Below are positions 22,083 through 35,252 of a stretch of DNA of 64,000 nt, one piece after another (position 1 is the stretch's first letter; every line of letters starts with the position of its first letter). The position numbers were made by a program, and so were the translations under genes. Source of the stretch: Lysobacter arvi (lineage in GTDB: Bacteria > Pseudomonadota > Gammaproteobacteria > Xanthomonadales > Xanthomonadaceae); NCBI GenBank assembly GCA_031216755.1, contig JARUHG010000001.1, positions 1,054,001-1,118,000 on the forward strand, read 5' to 3'. The notes beneath the pieces are model-generated. The model was not told where the DNA came from and made no database searches. It worked only from the letters and a program-made list of their open reading frames with translations.

Positions 22083-22132
22083 GCGTCATTCCCGCCGGGA
22101 CGCATGGATCCCCGCCTTCGCGGGGACGACGG
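22083..22132. repeat. REP-like element between DUF2884 gene and fumC
   Basis: The element starts with GTCATTCCCGCC and contains a perfect hairpin CCCCGC-cttc-GCGGGG (22110-22125) followed by GACGAC. It lies between two convergent genes and may also end transcription. It is a member of the window's GTCAT-CCCG repeat family. Confidence 0.7.
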
Positions 22133-22150
22133 CAGAAGGAGACGACGGGC

Positions 22151-25092
<2,942 letters not shown>

Positions 25093-25141
25093 CGCAGCGC
25101 CCGGCATTGCCGGCATCCACCAACCGTCCGCAGGAATCCGC

Positions 25142-25528
25142 ATGACCGGCGATGCGCCCGCCCATGGAATGACCGATCACGCACACGGCGTGGTCGAAGT
25201 CGTGGGACCGGACATCGAGGCCTCGCTGGCGTTCTACACCGCGCTGGGTTTCGAGCTGGCGCGGCGCAGCGGGAACTTCGCCATCGTGCACCGCGACGGG
25301 CTGCGGCTGTTCCTGGCGGAGGATGTCCACGCAACGACGCAACCACGCTGGACGAACCTGCGCGTGATGACCAACGACATCGATGCCTTGCACGAGCAGG
25401 CGCGTGCGCGCGGCGTCGCGATCCTGCACGCACCGCAGGATCGCCCGTTCGGCCTGCGCGAATTCGTGGTGCGCGATCCAAACGGCCTCGACCTCCGCTT
25501 CTGCCAGCCCGTCGAGCCGATGCCATGA
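25142..25528 (+). CDS. VOC (glyoxalase/bleomycin-resistance) family protein
   Basis: This 128-residue single-domain VOC protein has the betaalphabetabetabeta pattern: HGVVEVVGPDIEASLAFYTALGFEL, and near the end FGLREFVVRDPNGLDLRFCQP. AGGA lies ahead of the ATG at 25142. Specific activity cannot be assigned; members include metal-dependent dioxygenases, isomerases and resistance proteins. Its stop overlaps the next VOC gene (ATGA), starting a run of four overlapped genes. Confidence 0.88.
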   Translation: MTGDAPAHGMTDHAHGVVEVVGPDIEASLAFYTALGFELARRSGNFAIVHRDGLRLFLAEDVHATTQPRWTNLRVMTNDIDALHEQARARGVAILHAPQDRPFGLREFVVRDPNGLDLRFCQPVEPMP

Positions 25529-25926
25529 AACTGCTCGTCAACATCGACGTCCCGGACGTGCGCGAGGCCGAGGCGTTCTACATCCGCGCGTTCGGCCTGA
25601 CGCCCGCGCGCCGCTTCGGCGACGACGGCGTGGAGTTGCTCGGCTTCGAAGTTCCCCTCTACCTGCTGCGCAAGGAGGCGGGCTCCGTCGGCGCCGGCGA
25701 CTCGCGCCGGCGCTACGGTCGCCACTGGACGCCCGTCCACTGCGACGTCGTGGTCGACGACCTCGACGCCGCGCTCGCCCGTGCCCTGGAGGCCGGCGCC
25801 ACGCAGGAAACTCCCCTCCGCCAGGCCGACTGGGGCCGCATCGTCACCCTCGCCGATCCGTACGGACACGGCTGGTGCCTGCTGCAGTTCCTCGGCCGCG
25901 GCTATGACGAAATCGCCACGCCATGA
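25525..25926 (+). CDS. VOC family protein, second copy
   Basis: This 133-residue VOC-fold protein begins MKLLVNIDVPDVREAEAFYIRAFGL and ends with ADPYGHGWCLLQFLGRGYDEI. The family's metal ligands could be provided by His and Glu-type residues, but I cannot confirm an active site. It overlaps both neighbours by four bases. It differs clearly from the preceding VOC protein, so this is not a recent duplication. Confidence 0.87.
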   Translation: MKLLVNIDVPDVREAEAFYIRAFGLTPARRFGDDGVELLGFEVPLYLLRKEAGSVGAGDSRRRYGRHWTPVHCDVVVDDLDAALARALEAGATQETPLRQADWGRIVTLADPYGHGWCLLQFLGRGYDEIATP

Positions 25927-27194
25927 AACCCAAGTCCGCCCCGAAGAAGACCACCCCCGCCCGGAAGAACGCCCGCAAGGCGACCGGCGCCACGTCGGCC
26001 GCATTGCCCATCGAGATCGACGCGCGATCGCTTCCGCCCCTGGGCATGACGCCCGAGCGCTTCCTGCGCGATTACTGGCAGAAGCGCCCGCTGCTGATCC
26101 GCAATGCCTTCCCCGACTTCGAAACGCCCGTGCAGCCGGAGGACCTGGCCGGCCTGGCGTGCGAGGAAACGGCGCTGTCGCGCATCGTCATGCACGATCG
26201 CGCGAACGATCGCTGGACGCTGCGCCATGGCCCGTTCGAGGAAGACGAGTTTCCCGGCATGCCGCACCAGGACTGGACCCTGCTGGTGCAGGACGTCGAC
26301 AAGTGGGACGCCGACATCGCCGCGCTGCTCGAGCACTTCCGGTTCCTGCCGCGGTGGCGCATCGACGACGTGATGATCTCCTTCGCCGCGCCGGGCGGTT
26401 CGGTCGGCGCGCACGTGGACCAGTACGACGTCTTCCTGCTGCAGGCCTACGGCCATCGGCGCTGGCAGATCGACGCGGGCCTCAACCCGCCACTGGATTT
26501 CCGCCCCGACGTCGAGCTCAAGCTGCTGCGTGAATTCAACGTCACGCACGAGTGGGTGCTCGGCCCCGGCGACATGCTGTACCTGCCGCCCGGCGTGCCG
26601 CACAACGGCGTGGCGGAGGATGCGTGCCTGACGTTCTCCGTCGGCATGCGCGCGCCGTCGGCCGCGGAACTGCTGGGCGATTTCGTCGACACGCTCGCGA
26701 GCGAGGCGGACGATGCGTTGCGCTATACCGATCCCGACCTCACCCCGGCGACCGATCCCAACGAGATCGACGTGGCCGCGATGAACCGTGCCGTCGAAGC
26801 GCTGAACCTGCTGCGCATGAACGATCCGGATCGCCTCGGCGACTGGTTCGGCCGCTTCATCACGGTCTACCGCGCCGGCGGCGAAGTGCACGGCGGCGAG
26901 CAGACGCGTTCGCGCATCGAGATCGAGTGGGACCTGGCGCACGGCGCGAGCCTGTACCGCCATCCGTATTCGCGCATGGCCTGGCGGCGGGCGCATCGCA
27001 AGGGCGAACCGGCGCGGCTGTACGTCAGCGGCCAGGACCATCCCCTTCCCGCAGCCGACGCGGCGCTGATCGCGGACTCGGCCCAGCTCGACGGCGCACG
27101 CTACGCGGCGTTGTCGGAGGCCGGGCGGGACCTCGTCCAGCAACTGATCCAGTCGGGCCACTACAACCTGGCGCTGCCGGACGAAGAGGAATGA
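25923..27194 (+). CDS. roxA: Ribosomal protein uL16 3-hydroxylase-type JmjC oxygenase (RoxA/YcfD family)
   Basis: This 423-residue Fe(II)/2-oxoglutarate oxygenase resembles YcfD/RoxA, which hydroxylates an arginine of ribosomal protein L16. The JmjC facial triad is His164, Asp166 (GAHVDQYDVF) and His227 (LPPGVPHNGV). The region YWQKRPLLIRNAF is also typical. A Lys/Arg/Ala-rich N-terminal extension of about 28 residues is longer than in E. coli. The C-terminal dimerisation and winged-helix parts appear complete. The start overlaps the VOC gene and the stop overlaps the GNAT gene. Confidence 0.92.
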   Translation: MKPKSAPKKTTPARKNARKATGATSAALPIEIDARSLPPLGMTPERFLRDYWQKRPLLIRNAFPDFETPVQPEDLAGLACEETALSRIVMHDRANDRWTLRHGPFEEDEFPGMPHQDWTLLVQDVDKWDADIAALLEHFRFLPRWRIDDVMISFAAPGGSVGAHVDQYDVFLLQAYGHRRWQIDAGLNPPLDFRPDVELKLLREFNVTHEWVLGPGDMLYLPPGVPHNGVAEDACLTFSVGMRAPSAAELLGDFVDTLASEADDALRYTDPDLTPATDPNEIDVAAMNRAVEALNLLRMNDPDRLGDWFGRFITVYRAGGEVHGGEQTRSRIEIEWDLAHGASLYRHPYSRMAWRRAHRKGEPARLYVSGQDHPLPAADAALIADSAQLDGARYAALSEAGRDLVQQLIQSGHYNLALPDEEE

Positions 27195-28099
27195 GCCGAC
27201 CGGACGCGGTGTTCACGGTGAACGCGGTCGCCTTCGCGCAGGCGGTCGCCGACGTGCGCGCCGTGCGTGACGTCGTCTTCGTGCAGGAACAGGGCGTACC
27301 GGTCGACATCGAACGCGATGCGCTCGACCCGCTGAGCCGCCATGTGCTTGCCCGCGATGCGCAGGGCCGGGCCATCGGCACCGGGCGGCTCACCCCCGAC
27401 CGCCGCATCGGGCGCATGGCGGTGCTGCCCGAATGGCGCAACCGGCGCGTCGGCGAAGCGCTGCTCAAGGCGCTGCTGCGCGAAGCGCGCGAGCTCGGCT
27501 GGACCGAAGTGACGCTGCACGCCCAGGTGCCGGCGATCGCGTTCTACGCGCGCCAGGGGTTCCTTCCGTACGCTGAGCGCTTCGTCGAAGCGGGCCTGGA
27601 GCATCAGTCGATGCGGCTGGTGCTGGGCGCGGTCAACCCGGTGCTGCGCCGCGACGCAGGCCTGGCGGCCCTGCTGGGGGTGATCGAAGGCGCGCGCCGG
27701 CAGCTTCTCGTCTACAGCCGCGACCTCGACCCGGGTCTGCTCGACACCGCGGAGGCGATGGCCGCCCTGCGCCGCTTCGGCGTCGGCGGCGGCGAAGTGC
27801 GCGTGCTGCTCCACGACCCGGACGCGCCGCGTCGGGCACTCGCCCCGCTGATCGGGCTCTCGCAACGGCTGCCCAGCGCGTTCGCGTTCCGGGCCATCGA
27901 GGAGCCGGTCGACCGCGACTATGCCTCGGCCTACGTGGCCAACGACCGGGGCGGCTGGTATTTCCGCGCGCTGGGGCACCGCTTCGACGGCGAAACCCGG
28001 CTGGACGACGAAGCCCGCGCCCGGCAGTTGCGGGCCCACTTCGCGCCCGTCTGGGAGCGGGCGCGCCCCTGCACCGAGTACCGCGCGCTGGGCCTGTGA
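27191..28099 (+). CDS. GNAT acetyltransferase fused to a second C-terminal domain
   Basis: The 302-residue protein has a GNAT domain at about residues 8-150 with the acetyl-CoA motif RNRRVGEALL (83-92) and HAQVPAIAFYARQGF. Residues about 160-302 form a separate domain (ARRQLLVYSRDLDPGLLDT, VRVLLHDPDAPRRA, YVANDRGGWYFRALGHRFDGETRLDD). Its fold looks like a degenerate phospholipase-D-type or DUF7931-type domain. Substrate unknown. It ends the overlapped four-gene run, just before the sucA promoter region. Confidence 0.85.
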   Translation: MSRPDAVFTVNAVAFAQAVADVRAVRDVVFVQEQGVPVDIERDALDPLSRHVLARDAQGRAIGTGRLTPDRRIGRMAVLPEWRNRRVGEALLKALLREARELGWTEVTLHAQVPAIAFYARQGFLPYAERFVEAGLEHQSMRLVLGAVNPVLRRDAGLAALLGVIEGARRQLLVYSRDLDPGLLDTAEAMAALRRFGVGGGEVRVLLHDPDAPRRALAPLIGLSQRLPSAFAFRAIEEPVDRDYASAYVANDRGGWYFRALGHRFDGETRLDDEARARQLRAHFAPVWERARPCTEYRALGL

Positions 28100-28264
28100 A
28101 CGAGTCGCCCGCTCGGTTCGGCCCGCGCAGCCGCCCTTGAACCCCGCCGGTGCGCCCAAACGCTACTCACCAGCCCGCACCGTCCGTCGCTCCACCCGCT
28201 TTTCGCGATCCGCCCGCAACCGGACTTCGACGTTGGTGTTAGCCGTTTATCGGCGCCCAGGGGC

Positions 28265-28270
28265 TATAAT
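28265..28270 (+). promoter_or_regulatory. Candidate -10 box of the sucA-sucB-lpdA operon
   Basis: A perfect TATAAT at 28265-28270 lies about 83 bp before the sucA start in the 254-bp gap after the GNAT gene. No good -35 hexamer is 16-18 bases upstream, so this promoter may need an activator. Confidence 0.5.
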
Positions 28271-28353
28271 TCCGAATCTTGGCGCCTGAATAGCCGAGCT
28301 CGTGCAATCCAGGCTCACTCCGCCTTTCCCCACCGAGTTTCCCGATCGCCATC

Positions 28354-31185
28354 GTGGACAGTCTCCTGAAGCAGTTCTCCCAGTCCTCCCAGCTCGGCGC
28401 AAATGCCGCTTTCGTCGAAGACCTGTACGAGCAGTACCTGGTTGCCCCCGACAGTGTCGACCCCAAATGGAAGGCGTACTTCGACGGCTTCAAGGGTCGC
28501 GAGGCCGGTGACATCCCGCACTCGGCGGTGATCGAACAGATCGCCGAGGCCGGCCGCCAGGCGGCCCGCGGCGTGGTCTCGGTGGCCGCCGGTGCCGGCG
28601 ATGAGCGCGAGCGCCACGTCGGCCGCCTGATCACCGCGTACCGCTCGCGCGGCCACCTGGGCGCCAACATCGACCCGCTGGGCCTGTGGCAGAAGCCGGA
28701 GGCGCCGGACCTCGAACTGGCCTTCCACCAGCTCACCAGCAACGACCTCAACGCCGAGTTCAGCACCGGCGGCGTCGGCGGCAACGACCGCATGAAGCTG
28801 GGCGACCTGTTCGCGCTGCTCAAGGCCACCTACACCGGCCCGATCGGCGCCGAGTTCATGCACATCTCCGACGCCGAGCAGCGTCGCTGGCTCTACGAGC
28901 GCCTGGAGAAGGCCGGCGGCAAGTTCGGCCGCACCGCCGAGGACAAGAAGCGCATCCTGGAGCGCCTGACCGCCGCCGACGGACTGGAGCGCTACCTCGG
29001 CACGAAGTACGTGGGCCAGAAGCGCTTCTCGCTGGAAGGCGGCGACGCCCTGATCCCGCTGATGGACACCACCATCCGCCGCGCGGGCGAACAGGGCGCG
29101 AAGGACGTCGTCATCGGCATGGCCCACCGCGGCCGCCTGAACGTCCTGATCAACACGCTCGGCAAGCCGCCGCGCCACCTGTTCGACGAGTTCGAAGGCA
29201 AGTTCGAACACGTCCACAGCGATCTGGCGCACCAGGGCGACGTGAAGTACCACATGGGCTTCTCCGCCGACGTCGCCACCCCGGGCGGCCCGGTGCACCT
29301 GGCGCTGGCCTTCAATCCGTCGCACCTGGAGATCGTGGACCCGGTCGTCGCCGGCTCCGTGCGCTCGCGCCAGTCGCGCCGCGGCGAGAAGGGCGCGCAG
29401 CAGGTGCTGCCGATCCTGATCCACGGCGACGCCGCGTTCGCCGGCCAGGGCGTGGTGATGGAGCTGTTCCAGATGTCGCAGGCGCGCGGCTTCCGCGTCG
29501 GCGGCACGGTGCACATCGTCATCAACAACCAGGTGGGCTTCACCACCAGCGCGATGCAGGACGCCCGCTCGACGCTGTACTGCACCGACGTGGCCAAGAT
29601 GGTCGGCGCGCCGGTGCTGCACGTGAACGGCGACAACCCCGAGGCGGTCGTGTTCTGCGCCGAACTGGCGCTGGACTTCCGCAACGCGTTCGGCAAGGAC
29701 GTCGTCATCGACCTGGTCTGCTACCGCCGCCACGGCCATAACGAAGCCGACGAACCGGCGGCGACGCAGCCGGTGATGTACCAGGTCATCCGCAAGCACA
29801 AGACGCCGCGCGAACTCTACGCGCAGCAGCTGGTCGCCGAAGGCACCCTCAGCGCCGACGAGGCGCAGGCGCTGGTCGACGGCTACCGCCAGAAGCTCGA
29901 CGACGGCGTGGTCACGACCGAAGTGGTCGAGGTCAAGCCGGACGAGTTCACCATCGACTGGTCGAAGTACCTGTCGGGCAAGCTCACCGACGCGGTGGAC
30001 ACGACGTTCGACCGCAAGAAGCTCGACAAGCTGGCCACCGTCATCAACGACGTGCCGGCCGAGCTCAAGCTGCATCCGCGCGTGGCCAAGATCTACGAAG
30101 ACCGTCGCAAGATGGCCGCCGGCGAGCAGCCGGGCGACTGGGGCTTCGCCGAGAACCTCGCCTACGCCACCCTGCTGGACGAAGGCTACAAGCTGCGCCT
30201 GGTCGGCCAGGACTGCGGCCGCGGCACGTTCTTCCACCGCCACGCGATCCTGCACGAGCAGACCACGGACGAATACGTCCTGCCGCTGCGCCGCCTGGTG
30301 AAGAACCCGACGGACGTGACCATCATCGACTCGCTGCTCAGCGAGGAAGCGGTGATGGGCTTCGAATACGGCTATGCCACCGCCGATCCCATGACGCTCG
30401 ACATCTGGGAAGCGCAGTTCGGCGACTTCGCCAACGGCGCGCAGGTGGTGATCGACCAGTTCCTGTCCTCGGGCGAAGCCAAGTGGGGCCGCCTGTGCGG
30501 CCTGGCGCTGTTCCTGCCGCACGGCTACGAAGGCCAGGGCCCGGAGCACAGCTCCGCGCGCCTGGAGCGCTTCCTGCAGCTGTGCGCGCTGGAGAACATG
30601 ATCGTCTGCACGCCCACCACGCCGGCTCAGGCGTACCACATGATCCGCCGCCAGATGCGCATGACCACGCGCAAGCCGCTGGTCGTGATGACGCCCAAGT
30701 CGCTGCTGCGCCACAAGCTCGCGGTGTCGACGCTGGACGAGCTGGCCAAGGGCGAGTTCCAGCACCTCATTCCGGACGCTTCGGCGGACGCGAAGAAGGT
30801 CAAGCGCGTCGTCGTCTGCGGCGGCAAGGTCTACTACGACCTGCTCGAAGAACAGCAGAAGCAGGGCATCGAGGACGTCGCCATCGTCCGCATCGAACAG
30901 CTGTACCCGTTCCCGCGCGCGCTGCTGCAGGCCGAACTCAAGCGCTTCAAGAACGCCACCGACGTGGTGTGGTGCCAGGAAGAGCCGCAGAACCAGGGCG
31001 CGTGGTACCAGATCCGTCACCACCTGACCGCGTGCCTGCAGTCCGGCCAGACGCTGCATTACGCCGGTCGCGCGCGCTCGCCGTCGCCGGCCGCGGGCCA
31101 CCTCGCCGACCACGTCGCCGAGCAGACCGCGCTGGTCGCCGATGCATTGAAGAATCCGCTGCGTGGCGAGATCACGGCCGAATAA
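28354..31185 (+). CDS. sucA: 2-oxoglutarate dehydrogenase E1 component
   Basis: This 943-residue thiamine-diphosphate enzyme decarboxylates 2-oxoglutarate in the TCA cycle. It starts with the family's [15 protein letters not shown] and [10 protein letters not shown] peptide that contacts the E2 core. It contains [13 protein letters not shown], the TPP-binding region [16 protein letters not shown] and NNQVGFTTS, and a C-terminal transketolase-type half with [24 protein letters not shown]. The start codon is GTG at 28354. It is the first of three genes for the complex. Confidence 0.97.
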   Translation: MDSLLKQFSQSSQLGANAAFVEDLYEQYLVAPDSVDPKWKAYFDGFKGREAGDIPHSAVIEQIAEAGRQAARGVVSVAAGAGDERERHVGRLITAYRSRGHLGANIDPLGLWQKPEAPDLELAFHQLTSNDLNAEFSTGGVGGNDRMKLGDLFALLKATYTGPIGAEFMHISDAEQRRWLYERLEKAGGKFGRTAEDKKRILERLTAADGLERYLGTKYVGQKRFSLEGGDALIPLMDTTIRRAGEQGAKDVVIGMAHRGRLNVLINTLGKPPRHLFDEFEGKFEHVHSDLAHQGDVKYHMGFSADVATPGGPVHLALAFNPSHLEIVDPVVAGSVRSRQSRRGEKGAQQVLPILIHGDAAFAGQGVVMELFQMSQARGFRVGGTVHIVINNQVGFTTSAMQDARSTLYCTDVAKMVGAPVLHVNGDNPEAVVFCAELALDFRNAFGKDVVIDLVCYRRHGHNEADEPAATQPVMYQVIRKHKTPRELYAQQLVAEGTLSADEAQALVDGYRQKLDDGVVTTEVVEVKPDEFTIDWSKYLSGKLTDAVDTTFDRKKLDKLATVINDVPAELKLHPRVAKIYEDRRKMAAGEQPGDWGFAENLAYATLLDEGYKLRLVGQDCGRGTFFHRHAILHEQTTDEYVLPLRRLVKNPTDVTIIDSLLSEEAVMGFEYGYATADPMTLDIWEAQFGDFANGAQVVIDQFLSSGEAKWGRLCGLALFLPHGYEGQGPEHSSARLERFLQLCALENMIVCTPTTPAQAYHMIRRQMRMTTRKPLVVMTPKSLLRHKLAVSTLDELAKGEFQHLIPDASADAKKVKRVVVCGGKVYYDLLEEQQKQGIEDVAIVRIEQLYPFPRALLQAELKRFKNATDVVWCQEEPQNQGAWYQIRHHLTACLQSGQTLHYAGRARSPSPAAGHLADHVAEQTALVADALKNPLRGEITAE

Positions 31186-31249
31186 CGGCCGCTCGCCACA
31201 CTCCGCCCACACACGACATACCGCTTACGTCATCCAGGATGCGCGCCCC

Positions 31250-32479
31250 ATGAGCACCGAGATCAAAGTCCCCGTTCTGCCCGAGTCCGTCTCCGACGCC
31301 ACCATCGCGACCTGGCACAAGAAGGTCGGCGATGCCGTCAAGCGCGACGAGAACATCGTCGACCTGGAGACCGACAAGGTCGTGCTCGAGGTGCCCTCGC
31401 CCGTCGATGGCGTGATCAAGGAAATCAAGTTCAAGGAAGGCGACACGGTGACCAGCCAGCAGCTGATCGCCGTCGTCGAGGAAGGCGCGGCCGCCGCTGC
31501 GCCGGCGCCCGAGGCCAAGGCCGACAAGGCCGCGATCGACGCCAAGAACGTCGCCGCCACCACCGCCGAAGCGCAGCCGGTGACGTCGAAGGCCGCGGCC
31601 ACGGAAGCCACCAGGTCGGCCGGCGGCGTGGACCAGTTGCCGCCGGGTGCGCGTTTCACCGCCGTCACGCAGGGCATCGATCCGTCGCAGGTCGAAGGCA
31701 CCGGCCGTCGCGGCGCGGTGACCAAGGAAGACCTGGTCAATTACGCCTCCGGCAAGACCGGCGGCGTGTCGGGCGGAGCGCGTCCGGAAGAGCGCGTGCC
31801 GATGACCCGCATCCGCGCCCGCATCGCCGAGCGCCTGATGCAGTCGAAGAACTCCATCGCCATGCTCACCTCGTTCAACGAGGTCAACCTGGGCAAGGTC
31901 ATGGCCATGCGCAAGGAGCTGGGCGAGCAGTTCGAGAAGGCCAACGGCATCAAGCTGGGCTTCATGAGCTTCTTCGCCAAGGCCGCCGCCAACGCGCTGC
32001 AGAAGCACCCGGTGGTCAATGCCTCGGTCGACGGCAACGACATCATCTACCACGGTTACGCCGACATCTCGATCGCCGTGTCGACCGACAAGGGCCTGGT
32101 CACGCCGGTGCTGCGCAACGTCGAGCGCATGTCGTTCGCCGACATCGAGAAGGGCATCGCCGACTACGCCAAGAAGGCGCGCGACGGCAAGCTGGGCCTG
32201 GACGACCTGCAGGGCGGCACCTTCACCATCACCAACGGCGGCACGTTCGGTTCGCTGATGTCCACGCCGATCGTGAACCCGCCGCAGAGCGCGATCCTCG
32301 GCATGCACGCCATCAAGGAGCGCGCGATCGTCGAGAACGGCCAGGTCGTCGCCGCGCCGATGATGTACATCGCGCTGTCCTACGACCACCGCATCATCGA
32401 CGGCAAGGACGCGGTGCTGTTCCTGGTCGACATCAAGAACCAGCTCGAGAACCCGCACCGCATGCTGCTGGGCATGTAA
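31250..32479 (+). CDS. sucB: 2-oxoglutarate dehydrogenase E2, dihydrolipoyl succinyltransferase
   Basis: This 409-residue E2 protein has one lipoyl domain (lipoylated Lys43 in [11 protein letters not shown]), an Ala/Lys-rich linker, a peripheral subunit-binding domain ([30 protein letters not shown]) and a catalytic domain ending with [16 protein letters not shown], where His and Asp are catalytic. The ATG at 31250 gives [14 protein letters not shown]; an open frame further upstream is dismissed. The gap of 64 bp to sucA supports co-transcription. Confidence 0.97.
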   Translation: MSTEIKVPVLPESVSDATIATWHKKVGDAVKRDENIVDLETDKVVLEVPSPVDGVIKEIKFKEGDTVTSQQLIAVVEEGAAAAAPAPEAKADKAAIDAKNVAATTAEAQPVTSKAAATEATRSAGGVDQLPPGARFTAVTQGIDPSQVEGTGRRGAVTKEDLVNYASGKTGGVSGGARPEERVPMTRIRARIAERLMQSKNSIAMLTSFNEVNLGKVMAMRKELGEQFEKANGIKLGFMSFFAKAAANALQKHPVVNASVDGNDIIYHGYADISIAVSTDKGLVTPVLRNVERMSFADIEKGIADYAKKARDGKLGLDDLQGGTFTITNGGTFGSLMSTPIVNPPQSAILGMHAIKERAIVENGQVVAAPMMYIALSYDHRIIDGKDAVLFLVDIKNQLENPHRMLLGM

Positions 32480-32483
32480 GAGC

Positions 32484-34011
<1,528 letters not shown>

Positions 34012-34022
34012 GCCGGGGAGTC

Positions 34023-34147
34023 GTGATCCGGGGTTCGGGATTCGTGAAAGCGAAGTTCCTGCCCCCGACACGTTCCCTCCACCAGCGACGCCGGGCCAGC
34101 GCCCGGCGTTTGCTTTTGCGAATCCCGAATCCCGAGTCCCATTCCCA
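34023..34147. repeat. Heptad inverted-repeat element (GGGATTC / GAATCCC) between lpdA and the LOG gene
   Basis: The left arm has 7-bp units GGGGTTC and GGGATTC (34030-34043). The right arm has GAATCCC, GAATCCC, GAGTCCC, ATTCCCA (34120-34147). The arms enclose the terminator at 34088-34117 and end 6 bases before the LOG start codon, so the ribosome-binding region of that gene is inside or next to the repeat. Confidence 0.8.
34088..34117 (+). terminator. Rho-independent terminator of the sucA-sucB-lpdA operon
   Basis: ACGCCGGGC (34088-34096) pairs with GCCCGGCGT (34101-34109) across a four-base loop, followed by TTTGCTTTT. It is a classic intrinsic terminator 77 bp after the lpdA stop. Confidence 0.85.
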
Positions 34148-34153
34148 ACGCCC

Positions 34154-34747
34154 ATGAAAACCCTCTGCGTCTACTGCGGCTCCAATCCCGGCTCGAAACC
34201 CATCTACACCGAACGCGCGATCGCCCTCGGCACGCGCCTGGCGAAGGACGGCATCACGCTGGTGTACGGCGGCGGCAACGTCGGCCTGATGGGCGTGGTC
34301 GCCGACGCCGTGCTCGCTGCCGGCGGTGAGGTGGTCGGCGTGATCCCCGAGCAGTTGGTCAACTGGGAAGTCGCGCACAAGGGCGTCACGCGGCTGGAAG
34401 TCGTCGGCTCCATGCACGAGCGCAAGGCGCGCATGTTCGATCTCTCCGACGGGTTCGTTGCCCTGCCCGGCGGCTTCGGCACGCTCGACGAGATGTTCGA
34501 GATGCTGACCTGGCGCCAGCTCGGCATCGGCGACAAGCCTTGCGCGTTCTTCGATGTCGACGGCTTCTACGCGCCGCTGATGGGCATGCTCGACCGCATG
34601 GTCGCCGAGCGCTTCCTGCATCCCGACCAGCGCGACGATCTGTGGCACGGCGACGACCTGGACGCGATGCTCGCCTGGATGCACGCGTACAAGCCCGCGC
34701 AGGCGGACAAGTGGATGGACGAGAAGCGGCGCAAGGCGATGCGGTGA
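34154..34747 (+). CDS. LOG family (TIGR00730) Rossmann-fold protein
   Basis: This 197-residue protein belongs to the LOG family: LCVYCGSNPGS at the start, VYGGGNVGLMG, SMHERKARM and the PGGxGTxxE motif as PGGFGTLDEMFE. Members hydrolyse nucleoside 5'-monophosphates to base and ribose 5-phosphate, including cytokinin ribotides. The physiological substrate here is unknown. The start codon lies just after a heptad repeat array, and no strong ribosome-binding site is visible in between. Confidence 0.92.
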   Translation: MKTLCVYCGSNPGSKPIYTERAIALGTRLAKDGITLVYGGGNVGLMGVVADAVLAAGGEVVGVIPEQLVNWEVAHKGVTRLEVVGSMHERKARMFDLSDGFVALPGGFGTLDEMFEMLTWRQLGIGDKPCAFFDVDGFYAPLMGMLDRMVAERFLHPDQRDDLWHGDDLDAMLAWMHAYKPAQADKWMDEKRRKAMR

Positions 34748-34780
34748 GTGGTTTACCGCATCCGCGCGGCTCTTCCAGCC

Positions 34781-34917
34781 CGTCATCCCGGCGAAAGCCG
34801 GGACCCAGGCCCTGAACTTCATCAGCCTGACACGGTTGCGCGGCACTTCCTGATGGAGCACGCCATCGCGAGGTTGCACCCTACCAGCCTGGGTCCCGGC
34901 CTTCGCCGGGATGACGG
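34781..34917. repeat. Opposed pair of REP-like hairpins before the GIY-YIG gene
   Basis: One unit (34781-34809: CGTCATCCCGGCGAAAGCCGGGAC...) and a second, inverted unit (34888-34917: ...GTCCCGGCCTTCGCCGGGATGACGG) flank about 78 bp. This is the BIME-like arrangement of REP sequences. The right unit ends 8 bases before the GIY-YIG start, and its last bases contribute to that gene's ribosome-binding region. Confidence 0.85.
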
Positions 34918-34925
34918 AGGTGGGG

Positions 34926-35216
34926 ATGTCGAGGCAACCATGCGTGTACATCCTCGCGAGCCAACGCAACGGCACGCTCTATGTGGGCGTGACTTCGGAC
35001 CTGCCCCGAAGAATTCACCAGCACCGCACAAAGTGCGTTTCCGGGTTCACTCGGCGCTACGGCGTGCGCAGGCTCGTCTGGTTCGAACGACACGAATGCA
35101 TGCCGGCCGCCATAACGCGCGAGAAGCGCATCAAACGATGGCGCCGTGCATGGAAGCTTCAGCTCATCGAATCCACCAATCCACGATGGCTAGACCTCTA
35201 TCCGGATATCCTCTGA
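34926..35216 (+). CDS. GIY-YIG nuclease-fold protein (UPF0213-like)
   Basis: This 96-residue protein starts MSRQPCVYILASQRNGTLYVGVTSDLPRRIHQH, the GIY-YIG motif in its VYI...YVG form, with the catalytic-type arginine in LPRRI and a later glutamate in ITREKRIKRW. It is a stand-alone member of the small YhbQ/UPF0213-like group, often present in several copies per genome; its function is unclear. ATG 34926 has GGAGGTGGGG before it, formed at the edge of a REP element. An ATG inside the REP at 34911 is in frame but less likely. Confidence 0.87.
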   Translation: MSRQPCVYILASQRNGTLYVGVTSDLPRRIHQHRTKCVSGFTRRYGVRRLVWFERHECMPAAITREKRIKRWRRAWKLQLIESTNPRWLDLYPDIL

Positions 35217-35252
35217 GGCCGAGCGCCGCCGCTTCACCGTAACGGGAGCCTT

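Noticed and set aside
28315-31212. 965-codon frame on the minus strand
   Set aside because: Antisense shadow of sucA, which has full family motifs.
34911-34925. Upstream ATG start of the GIY-YIG gene inside the REP element
   Set aside because: The ATG at 34926 has the better ribosome-binding site and gives the usual N-terminus; the upstream codons are repeat DNA.
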